From Mesodorylaimus sp. YZB2_4 (Eukaryota; Nematoda; Enoplea; Dorylaimida; Dorylaimidae), in the NCBI GenBank assembly GCA_030248295.1, contig JASANH010001726.1, forward strand, positions 672,845 to 736,844: 64,000 nt of DNA, in the 5' to 3' direction. The position numbers and the translations under genes were made by a program. Every line of letters starts with the position of its first letter. Within the stretch, counting starts at the first letter, position 1. Below, one piece after another: positions 48,049-59,100 of this stretch. The notes beneath the pieces are model-generated. The model made no database searches. It was not told where the DNA came from and was given only the letters and a program-made list of their open reading frames with translations.

Positions 48049-49394
48049 CAGGGTTGCCAGATGTGAAGATTTCCCGTCATCTTTGACGGGATTTTGGCCT
48101 AGTGGAGGTTTTTGTGGAGGGGACTGGCCTGTGAAGGTTTTGGTGAAGGTTTTTGCCATTTTGTGGAGGTATGAGGGGATTTTCCTAAACACCTTTTACA
48201 CTAGGCAAAAAAGCACTAAATCGACCCACTCCCGTTATCGGTCCCAATTTTTTTCCAAGTGCACGGCCTTTTCTCTGAATTCAAGCTTTTTTTCTTTGTA
48301 TACTCAGCTTTACTATAAAGGGGACGAATTAATATATCCATACTCTAATGGTGAGATTACTAGTAAGAATTAGGTGACTTAATTTTTGTAAACAACACGC
48401 TTTAGTGCCTGAATGGCCTTTACGAATCTATTGCGTGGCTACAACAAGCCACTTTTTCTGTATGACAAAAATAGCAGTGGGCAAAAAAGGGATCCCATAA
48501 GAGGATCCAGCTCATAAGACGAGCATGGCCCAAAAAAGATGCTAAAAAAGATGTTAAAAAAATGCAATTGTCTCCTCCAGATGCATTGATAATGCATACA
48601 GCATATGCATATTGTAGCATCTGCACACCAAGGAGCATCTCTGGTCACATTATCATTTGAGGTTTGTTTTTCCTGTTTCAAGTATAAGCCCAAGTTTTTT
48701 GCGAAGAAATCTGAGTTGTCTCTTCTGGCGGGATCTCACGAATGATGAGACCTGGGAGAACTTTAAAAAGAAAATTCAAAAGCTCATCATCTTGGGATCA
48801 TTGTGATATTTCTTGGATCATTCCAGGACCAAGGGTCGGGGAGATATGGGCCATATCGCCGAAGCAACAAGTTCTTATGTGTATTTCCATATGGATGGGG
48901 GTTGAAAATATATTCTCGACTTTTGCTTCACCTTACACTTAGGGGGTACTACTTACTTCTGTTGGTCTTAATTTAAAAAAACGCGTAATGGACTAGTGTG
49001 TGACGCAGTACGTAGATTCTGTGTTGTTCTCAAGGTTCTGGTTAAAAGTTCCTGGTGCTCAGCCCCATAATTTTATTGCGCCAAAGGGGAAAATGTTTAA
49101 TTCTGAGATAGACGCTAATGATGATGAGGTTGAAGAAACTGGAGGTACTAATCTTGTTTTTGAAGATGCTTATGAGCCATTAGATTTTATCGAAGAAATG
49201 TTGCAGCTAGCAAGGCGCCGTTCAGTGAAAGCTTGATGCTCCCTTTGTCTGGCCTCGTTGTGATTCCAGCTCGTTGATACCGCAAGCTTCTTTTGTGAGG
49301 GGATTATTGACGGCTTTGGATGAGTGATGAAGGTTTTGTGAAGGTTTTTAGGGTCACGTGCGACGGGATTCACTTTGAGCGTCTGGCAACCCTG
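48049..49394. mobile_element. hAT-type DNA transposon, 1346 bp, perfect 8-bp target duplication
   Basis: Starts CAGGGTTGCCAGA and ends TCTGGCAACCCTG. The 8 bp CGCGTTCT stands directly on both sides (48041-48048 and 49395-49402), the target-duplication length of hAT elements. Subterminal copies of GTGAAGGTTTTTG-like motifs occur inside both ends. Frames inside (for example 49000-49236, acidic, ending LQLARRRSVKA) are not recognised; it is probably a non-autonomous or decayed copy. Confidence 0.88.
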
Positions 49395-49497
49395 CGCGTT
49401 CTATTGCGCGCGGCTACGCGTCTGAACAGCTTACGTTAGTTGCGTTATATTTCCCAGTCGTCGTTCAGTGCGAAGCGGACTTCTTTTGTTTTCTGCT

Positions 49498-50412
49498 ATG
49501 GCGTCGTCACTCACAATCAGTATCGATATTCATTGCCCTCTTTGTAAATTGATATACAAGGAGCCGAAAATACTCAGTCGCTTCCACTCTTTTTGCAAAT
49601 CGTGCCTGGAAAAGTTGATCGAGAATGGCGAAGTCGTTTGCCCACGATGCTCTTGTTCGACCAATTTCGACGCGAAAGCAGGGTTTGACCAATTGTTGCC
49701 TGACTACGCAAATATTCGCTCGTTCAAACTATACCACGATGAATGTCTGGAGGATAACGCAGGTACAGTACACTAGTAAATTTTGTGTTCCCGATTGTTC
49801 GTCATATCTTTTCCACACCGTGACAGTGGGGAAAGCGGGGGGGGGCGGAGGTTGAACCCTGCCCATCGACCGCGATCCGACCTGCCAATGCTGACGCCTT
49901 AAAAGTGTGTACCTAAGAGGACACGAACAGGTTTTTTCGCCTCATCATATAGTCCCTACTATGGTTTCTTTTTTCCTTTTATACCTGAACGCACAACATG
50001 AGACTAACTGAGCTCTCTTTTAGGACCAGCTCGGAACACATGTGGGCAATTATCGGAGGAGTGCATGGGAGAAAATGCAGTAGTCGTCTATTGCCGCGAT
50101 TGTTCGCAGTTTCTCTGCGAATATTGCGTAGCCTTTCACGTTACTGAAATACGCTTTCGAGAAATACACACAATGGTCGACGGATCTCTGCTCACTCTGA
50201 AGTCGCAACACACCGAGTCCAATTTTTGCATGGAACATAAGGGGGAATCGATGGAATACTATTGCGAGCCATGCAGCAAAAGTGTGTGCAAGGACTGTTT
50301 GCCTCGCCATCTTGGACGCCAGCATTTGTGTGGTATGATGCGAGAAAGGAACCAGAACTACCGTTCTATGAGTGCTTTAATCTCAACACTAACACATACA
50401 GAGCAGCGGTGA
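49498..50412 (+). CDS. RING and B-box protein (TRIM-like), apparently truncated
   Basis: Exon 1 (49498-49762) starts MASSLTISIDIHCPLCKLIY and encodes a C3HC4 RING (CPLC, C..H SFCKSCLEKL, CPRCSC). Exon 2 (50024-50412) opens after CTCTCTTTTAG in matching phase and encodes B-box zinc pairs (CRDCSQFLCEYC; NFCMEHKGESMEYYCEPCSKSVC; CLPRHL). It would be an E3 ubiquitin ligase acting in the cytoplasm. A frame stop follows at 50410-50412, which overlaps a possible donor GTGAAG; the coiled coil and C-terminal domain usual for TRIM proteins are missing. Downstream DNA is an envelope-gene remnant in the other direction, so the gene is probably broken by insertion. Start chosen by the ATG ahead of the RING. 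Confidence 0.75.
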
Positions 50413-50646
50413 AGGCATAGATGAAAGGAATGTGGGAAGAGAAAGGTGCAAGACCTATTGCTTGGGTTTGTAGCAAGCGAGAAGAGGATGCGAAAGGTTC
50501 GTTTCCCAGAGAAAAAGTATGAGATGGAATTTGAAAATCGCTACAGTATGCGACACTCCCAGGGAAAGGGAGAAAGGAAGGGATAGGGGCAAGGCAGTCT
50601 GAAATGATGTAAGCCTTATAATGCAATAAACTATGGTATCACAAAT

Positions 50647-51956
50647 TCACGCTTTCACGTTTTCTGGTTCCAACTTCCAGGAAAACTTTCGAACTGTGGA
50701 AAATCCAGGGCTTGAATGGGCTAACGCGACTGTACTCTCCCTGATACGTGGTTGAACCAATTCCTGTGCGGGTTCAGGTGAAGATACGGCAGAATCAGGA
50801 AGTCCGAGGGCACGTCGAATGAAAGGCCTGAACAGCTTCCACAGTAATCGCAATGTGACACAGAAGCAGCATTGACGGATCCAAGCGTAATCAACATTGC
50901 GCAAAAAGTAATCCATGAATCCCCATGGGGTATACTGGTCCAGGTTCCCCATGATCTTAGAGGCCTCACTATTGGGCGGTTGGTCGTTGGTGATATCAGC
51001 GAGCTTGTCAAGAATCCGCTTGTTGGAGTCAAGAACACTGAAAATGTCGTTAAGGCTTGATTGGGCCCTAATCTCGTCCAAGGTGTAAAGATTCAGTGGC
51101 TTATAAATCAGACGAGTGAAATTAGCCAGAAGGGGAAAATGATCCGTGAAAAGGGGGTGGGGAATGACAGTACCTGTGAAACGACTTATTGTTCCCTTTG
51201 AGGCGGAATACAAATAAGCGACACCGTTGGCATCATGCAGGTGCATCTCCTCAGCCAGGTTGCATTCGGCGGGCGCGGACATCTTGTAAACGACTAAGGA
51301 TTTGGGGTCTAGGAATCCATCAATTGTCTTCCCTCTTAGAGTCACATTCAAAGGAATCCACTGTGTGCATTGATCCCCCATTGGTCGTACCGTATACTCC
51401 TCTACAGGTACACATGGCAACACCTCCAGGAATTTGCAATTCAAACGAGCCATAATCTTGGAATCATTTAAAATATGCCTGGCGATAAGCGTTGGTTCAG
51501 AATGAGCCTGGATCGAAATCGGCAGACCTGATCAAAGGCGGCGTTTAAAGACTCAATGAGAAACAACTGTTATCGCTACTCCAGTGCTTGCAGTCTTGCC
51601 GCCATGACGTCAGACTGGTCATGTCCCTTGAGACGATTGTACTCTCGTTCAATATCTGCGTTCTTGGCAAAGCGCTTCGATCTCCGGAATTCGGCAATGT
51701 AGTGCACTGGAAGTCCTTGATCAGTCATTCTTCCTTTCCTTCCATCGCAAAGTTCGATGCTAGCTTCCTGTGCATCGTTCCAAGTGAGCGCGATTTCTTG
51801 GTCATCGCTTAAAAAACGGTTGCTCCATCGTTTCCCAGGAACGGTAGTCCAATGGATATACTCGCAGCTGGCCTCCTTGGTAGTGTCCCACAGGAGCGTG
51901 GATTTGTCTGGCAAGTAACAAACCTTCTCGTATTCGCAGTCTGCAACGTTGCCCAA
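50647..51956 (-). pseudogene. Envelope-glycoprotein-like fragment, interrupted
   Basis: Two minus-strand frames in series: 51956-51576 (126 aa) and 51453-50647 (268 aa), separated by stops and a frame change. The first has Cys pairs, the pattern WTTVPGKRW, and a basic RRSKRF stretch. The second has LNCKFLEVLPCVPVEEY, GFLDPKSLVV, and near the end a weakly hydrophobic segment with a basic tail (WKLFRPFIRR). This resembles glycoproteins of negative-strand RNA viruses (chuvirus-like) that some animal retroelements have captured; the match is from memory and weak. Its 5' part is missing because the gypsy LTR begins at 51965. It is not in the orientation of that element, so it is not its own env. 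Confidence 0.45.
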
Positions 51957-51964
51957 GTTACTTT

Positions 51965-52355
51965 TGTAATAGGCATGGACTAGGCATGTGTTATGTCCTC
52001 CGGCCTATGTGTGTACTGGTTCAGGGAACCGGTCCGCCTCTCCTATGTCAGGGCCAGCACGAGACCGAGAGCGAGGTTGAGGTCGAGTGGCTGGTCTGAT
52101 TGCAGACATCGGTTGAGAACTAGTCTGGATCACCTGATCTGAACTGCTCTGTGAGCACTTCGGGCTCAGGCCCGTCAGAACCCCTTTGGCGGCCGACACG
52201 TGCGGCTGCTCCCCGAATTGTGAGTCTACACGGCCCTTGCGGTGTGGTGGCAATAAACGATAGTACAAGGTGTCCGTGGACTGCGTGGTACTGTTCCTGA
52301 CTTGGGCCATCCTCTGGTCAGCCCTAGTGTGCCCTAGGGCGAGCCAAGGATTTCA
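51965..52355 (+). repeat. 5' LTR of the gypsy element
   Basis: Runs TGTAATAGGC to GGATTTCA. It contains an AATAAA signal at 52252-52257 and cuts the envelope fragment on its left. Confidence 0.9.
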
Positions 52356-52356
52356 C

Positions 52357-52373
52357 TGGCGTCGCGAACAGCC
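52357..52373 (+). other. tRNA primer-binding site
   Basis: TGGCGTCGCGAACAGCC begins one base after the 5' LTR. TGG at the start pairs with the CCA end of a tRNA; which tRNA is not settled. Confidence 0.6.
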
Positions 52374-52697
52374 ACGTTTGGGTTAGCTTACCAACGCAAT
52401 TCAGGAGTGGTCAAGCGTGTCGGTTTGGGAAGCGCCGAGCTGGTTGATATTGATTTTCGGCGATATTATTATTCCGTCGACGTTCGACGTGCACGTGCAA
52501 AGTCTAAACTCTTTTTGGACATCGCCACTAGTTGGTTTTAGGCTCGGTCGAGTATTATTCTCGTCGAGTGCATTTGAGTATTGTTTGTATTGGCGAGTTG
52601 CCAAGCATCACGTGTTAGGCTGAGGTGAGCCCTCGCACGCGTGTTATTCTTTTATTTTCGACGTGTCTAGTGAACGGACGCGTGAAATTTGATCGGC

Positions 52698-55600
52698 ATG
52701 GATCCGACAAAGAAGAATCAAGGTGGAGGTCATCCACCAAAGCATTATTATAATACACGCCAAAGGGTGGACAATCCTTCTACCCGAGGTGCGGACCGAG
52801 TGATGGACGAGCTTGCTCCTCCGTCTGGTCATTCGAAATTGCCCGTCCAGGCAACAATGGCACAACAACGAGCGAAGGAACAACGGACGACCGAGACAGA
52901 CCATTTACAACGTCTCGGCCTGGGTGGAACGAGTGAGACGATGGCATCGATCAACAGAGCGGGTGCCTCAGATCAGCGCCCGCCAGCCATTTCGACGGAG
53001 GCTGCCAGAGCCACAACAACGATCGTCCGGGCGATAACGACAGCGGTTGCTTCGACTGTAGTAAGTACACCGTCTTGGGTTCGGGATTTAGCAACGGGTC
53101 CTCGCCCCAAAGGTACTAGATCATTGCCCGGGGAAGCGGATCAGACAGAAGACTCCAGACCGAACACGGTGCCGACTATGGTTGTCGAACGCACACAGTC
53201 AGTGACGACGATCGCGGAAGACCAAGCGGCTGGTACCTCCTCATCGGGTATGAGGACGGACAGTCAGAACGCCCCTCCCGTAGGAACTGGTGCACTAACG
53301 GGAAAAGATATATTACAGTGCAAGGATATCGTAACCATCCAGCGTTGGATCGAGTGTCTGGGCTGGTCCGGGGTTTGGCCACGGGCTAGCTGGACAAAAG
53401 CGAACAAATACGAATTATTCGATATCCTGCGGCGTGAACTATATCAGTACGCGATCGCCTATTATTGGCTGACCCATGGTCGAGCACCAGCCAAGACGAC
53501 GAAGGCCGAAGAACTGCTGGTACCAACAAAGGACTGGCTCCAGGAGGCAGCGAACGAATATTTCACCCGTTCAGGTAATTTTGATTTGGCTCGTTGTCAC
53601 GTGTATTTGCCATTGCAGCTGGCTTTCGTCACTGGAGCGTATATTTGGGATCCGATCCAGCAATGGTGGACGGAACGCGCATACCAGTTGACCTACACTA
53701 CACCGGCCAGGACTGGTCAATCTACCGGTCCTGGTGATGAGCAACAGCAGCAAGTGGGCTTGCATATTTCACCAGCAAGCGACCAAGCCTCGACTTCGAC
53801 AAGGTTGGGCGCCAATGGCACCCTAACCGCAACGAACTGGCAGGTGTCTGGTCTCAACCCACTGGGCAACCTGCGAGAAGAATTATCAGAAATGGTGCAT
53901 GAAGCCGCCAATATCCGAAAGTCACTGGAATCGAATAAAGAGGCAGACAAGTGGCAATGGTCAAGGCAATGACGAATTGACCGGTGACCAAGAACGGCCA
54001 CTGTCGCCGTTCACGCAGACGAATAAAGATTTGGAGGAAGCCGAGATCAATGCATCGATCCAGCGAATGGAACAACGATTCGCGGATCTGATGAAGCCAC
54101 AAGAATCGAAAGAACAACAGCGGCAGCCACGGCCGGTGTATCCCGCCCTGACGGAGTGGGACCACTGGTTCCTCGATTTCTTCACGCAACAAGAACGCGA
54201 TGCAATGCTGCGGAAACGACGAGACGATCCAGAAGGGTACCAGGAAGAGCTCCATAAGCATTATCAGCGTACCCATGACGCGATGGAACAGTATCGTTTG
54301 CGGTTGGTATCTGAAGGTAAGGTTCAGATTAACCCTAAAACTGGTTTTCCAGATTATCCGCCGATCAAGTTTCCATTCGCGATTCCGCCAAACTTGCGTG
54401 ATGCGAATACGATCGGTACATCGAGGCAACAGGCTGCTACGACAACGACGACCGTGAATGTGGCTCCCCGTACGTCGACAGGCCTGGGTACCGTCAGGTG
54501 CTCAGAGGCGTCGGCACAACAGGAACAGCAACCAACAGTGCTGTACGACGCCCAAGGGAACCCGCATTGGGTCAACTTGGCAGCTAATGCACCTGGCCGG
54601 CAACCAGCGCCAGTCAACGACTACGTGGGACAGGTACCGACGGTACACCATCTGTATCCTCCCCAGCAAACGAGCGGCAGACAGTACCACCGCGGAGGTC
54701 AACGAGGTGACCCACCGGATGACGACGATGGAAACAGATCCTGTGAATCGGATAATGGCGACGATGGACGTGGAGGATGAGGAGGCAGACGATATCCGCC
54801 CCGAGGACCTCGTCAGTGGGCTCCGCGAAAACCAATGTTACCACTTCCTCCCATGCAACGTCTCGACCCTTTTCGGGGCGGCATGGATGGCGAATTTCGA
54901 GTTTGGTTACGCCAGTTCGAAAGTGCACTGGCAGCGGCTGACGCAACTACTAAACTAACATACTTTGGTAGTTGCATGAAGGAAGCAGCGGCAACAACAT
55001 GGGCATTGTTGTCGATCGAACAGAAATCTACGTATGATCAAGCGAGAAAGGCGATGGCCGATATTTACGATCGTCAATTATCTGCAGAGCAGCGCCGAAT
55101 GAGGTTCCAAAGCTGCGTGCAGAAGGCGAGCGAACCGGTCATCAAATACATGGAACGGTTGCGTGATCTGGGTACCCAATTGTATCCAGAATCTGACACG
55201 GAACGATTGAAGGAAGAACTCTCGTTCCAGTTCACAGTGGGCCTGACGCAACCTCTGAAGAAACGATTGATGCAGCAAATCTTGGTGGAACAGTCTCCGC
55301 CAGGTTTGGAACGAAGAGTTCATCTAGCTTGTGAGTTAGAGAGCTTTATGAAATCTGACCTTGTTGACAGGGGTACGACGCCTAAGGCGATGATGGCGAG
55401 TGCGAAGTACGGAGGTGCATCAAGTTCAGAAGAAGAATTTTTCGATGCTGACGACGGGTCAGGTACGACGAACGATGGCGGCAGCGATGAGATGCCTGCT
55501 GTTCAATTCACGAAGTCGCGATTCGGCAACAAAAATCGACCGAATCAGAATCGCTCCAATCCATACGGCGATCAAGGGTACGCTCGTTTCAATCGTACCA

Positions 55601-56100
55601 CGTCACGACCGAAATTTGATTCGGGTGGCCAGATGCGCTCACGCGGCCAGTGGCGTGGACGGTACAGCACGAGGTACCAGTCGAGCGACGACGACCAAAA
55701 GCGACGGTATTCGAGGCAGCAGAAGACGCGCCAAAGTGACCATCGGCAGTACAATCGTCGTGACCGATCGACATCGTTCAGCGATTCACGACCCAATTCC
55801 CCAGCACCTCGCTGGAACAAACGGGCGCAGGACAGCGATAAGTATTCGTCCGACAGCAGGAGAGAGAGCGGTAAGGTAGTTTGCTTTAACTGCAAGGGCA
55901 GTGGTCATTATGCCCGAGACTGCTCCTCTCCGTGTGGTCAGTGTGGGGATAGGTCACACTCCTTGATGCAGTGTAGCGCCAGAATTCGAGATGAAAGTCC
56001 GTACCATTGGAAGAAGACACAGCCAGTGGAGGAGAAGGAGGAAGAACCAGTCGAACGAACAACTGATTCAAAAAACGTGAGGAAGGCGGTACACCACTGA
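52698..56100 (+). CDS. gag: Gypsy gag, unusually large, with breaks
   Basis: Structural polyprotein of the particle. First part 52698-53972 (start MDPTKKNQGGG), then a frame change near 53940-53972, a second part to a TGA at 54778-54780, and a third part in the same frame to 56100. The third part is the recognisable Gag: a capsid-like helical region (FRVWLRQFESALAAAD, then YMERLRDLGTQLYP) and two zinc knuckles, CFNCKGSGHYARDC and a following CGQCGDRSHSLMQC. If whole it would exceed 1,100 residues, far more than most gypsy Gags; the N-terminal 420 residues are of unknown nature. The last 30 bases hold the slippery heptamer described separately. Confidence 0.8.
56070..56076 (+). promoter_or_regulatory. 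Canonical -1 ribosomal frameshift heptamer A AAA AAC
   Basis: In the Gag frame the codons read TCA AAA AAC, which is the X XXY YYZ form. A shift of -1 enters exactly the Pol frame, which is open from here through 56103 without a stop. The Gag stop follows at 56098-56100. This is the expected way to make Gag-Pol. Confidence 0.75.
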
Positions 56101-59100
56101 GTGTGCCGCCTATCCACTATTTATTCCCTTCCCCCCAGAACGTACCCACTGTAAAACTATCTTTTGCAGAGGCAGGCTACGGGCCGTATGGTGTATGCAT
56201 GGCGAGCGATGGGCGAACGATGGTAACGGGACGTCTGTCTCTTCCGCAGATTGATGTCTCGATTGGTCAGCATAAGACTCGTGCGTATGTGGACAGCTGT
56301 GCAAGTATTACCCTGATTTCGGAGGAAACGATGAAGGCAATAGAACGAAAACGATACGATTGGTCCAAACTAGAGCCCCCAGACATCGATCATTGTGTTG
56401 ACGGGGATGGTAAACCAATGCCAATTATTGGCATTGCTCGTTTGGATATCAAAATCGGTGGTAAAATTGCACCTAATGTTCCATTCTACGTTTCAGAGTA
56501 TGGAAAATATTCTGTGCTACTGGGAGAAGATTTCAACACGGGTCTGCATCGATGGCAATACGATACCGACCAAGAACGAGTTCGGTACACGGCTGGTGCG
56601 TTGGCCGGTGTCGACGTACCAGTGCATCGTACGCCTCGCGAATTATTCCGAGCATCCGCTCGAATGGCCAACGCCACTCAGGTTGGAGCTCGTCAGCATG
56701 TGATCACCACAGCCGTCGCGCCTCGTCGATATCAGGGACGCGATGTGCTCTTCGACCTGATGCCTGTGGAACCACAAGTCATGATGCCCAGTACTGTGGT
56801 ACGACCTGATAAAAGGACTGGACAATTTCTGGTCCCTTTAGTGAATCTGGCAGAAGCGGCTCAGATTCTGCCGAGAAATATGAATGTGGGATTTCTCTCT
56901 GAGTTGGAACCATTCCGAGTAACATTTCGTTACAATCGGAGAACGGATCCAGGGAAATCTGGTCTACAATGGGAAATACCTAGTCCATTCCCTTTCGACA
57001 AGAAAGCGCCTCCGTTTTGGAGGGTCGGAGAGGTTATTTCGGATCAATTCGCAGAATTGGCGCCCTGTACATACACGCCAATCAGGCCGGAAGTCGAATT
57101 CGTGAGACATGAAGAATTGTGGCTACACCTGGAAGGAAAAAAGGATGGGCCACTGAAGCCCAATCGGCTACACCGAGTTCCAATCGACCTGCATGATCCG
57201 AAACGTCAGAAACAGCTATTGGGAAAGCTGAAGTTTGGAAATGGCAATCTTTCAGAGCGAGACAAACAGCTTGTCTGTGCGGTAGTCGCATGTAATTCAG
57301 ACGTCTTCGCCCTGAAAAAGGAAGAAATTGGCGGCACCCATTTGGCTAAACATCATATCGATACCGGGGACGCGAAACCAATCATGGCCCGTCCTCGACG
57401 ACTAGCAGAAAGTCAGAAGCCAATCATCCAGGAGGAGGTCGCAAAGCTATTGCGCCTGGGGTGGATTCAACCATCACGTTCTCCATGGGCATCGCCGATC
57501 GTATTGGTGCGCAAGAAAACGGGCGATTGGAGGATGTGCGTCGACTTCCGTGCCATCAATAAGGTAACGAAGAAGGACGCCCACACACTGCCCAACATTC
57601 ATGAAATGTTGGATGCACTATGTGGGTCGAAGTATTTTTCGGTGTTCGACATGACGTCGGGGTATAGTAACCCTTGGACCCAGAAACGGCTGAAAAAATG
57701 GCATTCGTTTGCCCCTTCGGCTTCTGGGAGTACGTCAACATGCCATTTGGACTCTGCAACGCACCTGCGGAGTTCCAAAGGTGCATGGAGATGACATTGT
57801 CTGGATTGCTGTGGATTTACACCCTATGCTATCTGGACGATATCATCGTATTCAGCAAGACACTGGACGAACATGTCGAGCATCTGAACATGGTATTTGG
57901 ACGATTACGAGAAGCTCATCTGATGCTGGAACCATCCAAATGCGCTATTGGCATGGACCGAGTCGAGTACTTGGGCCATTGCATTAGTGCCGAGGGTGTT
58001 TCGATCACAGATGACAAATGGGACAAAATCCGAAATTTCCCAATTCCGACGAACACGGACCAGCTCCACAAATTCATGGGGTTGGCCAGTTACTATTGAT
58101 CGTTCGTCGAGGGGTTTGCTCATAGAACCAGGGCTCTGCGAGAACTCTTGAAGAAAAACGTGCGATGGGAATGGTCGGATACACATCAGAAAGAATTCGA
58201 AGATCTGCGAGAAGCACTGGTAACGTATCCAGTCATGCGATATGTTGACTTCTCACTGCCTTTCAGACTTAGCACTGACGCAAGTAGTTTTGCCATAGGT
58301 GCTGTCCTGGAGCAGTATGATCCGAAGAAGCCAAAGCACGCATGGGCTATTGGGTTCATTTCGCGAACTCTGTCACCAACCGAGCAGAGGTACCCGACGA
58401 TCGATCGGGAGTGCCTTGCTATTCATTGGGCGATCAAACAATATCGACATTATTTATACGGACGGTCCTTCGAAGTGTACACGGATCACAAGCCTTTCTT
58501 GTACTGGTACAAGGAGAAGGACTTGGAAGGACGTCGCGGTAAGTGGCTTATGCAATTGCAAGATTATACTTTCAGCATTACACACGCGAAAGGATGTGAC
58601 AATGGCGCCGCCAATTTTCTATCGCGCATGCCAGCAGCCGATGCTATGCTGTTCTCGGCATTGTCACCCACCAAACGGTGTTCGACGTGTGGCCCTTCCG
58701 CATTGATCGCCTTATTGCCGCAAGCAGTCACGATCGAGTCGGATTCTGGTATCTCCGATGGTGGCGAAGCGACCAATGGTGACCGTGAGCAAGCTCCTGT
58801 CACAGAGCCCGATGTACCCATGATTTGCGTCATGGCAGCAATGGATACGGGAAGCGAGGATGAGTCCGTGGTCGAGGCTCCCAGCGCAATTATCGACGAT
58901 ATCCCGTTGGGTCCAGTGCGTGAGGTCCTACCAGTGCCTCTCCCAGTCAATTGGCTAGACCACTTTGTTGCTCTGGCATCGTCTGGTCCCTTAGACTCAA
59001 TCTCTGAGGAGTGCAACGAAGATGGATACGAGGGCATGTTCAATGAATGTGCCGTCGCAATTGCTGAAGCGAAGCATGTGGTTGGAGCATCTGTCTGGAC

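Noticed and set aside
52005-52310. 101-residue minus-strand frame starting MAQVRNSTTQ
   Set aside because: It is entirely inside the 5' LTR and repeats in the 3' LTR (63642-63836); not a gene.
54458-54958. 166-residue frame inside the gag region
   Set aside because: It is an alternate-frame shadow of gag with no matching domain.
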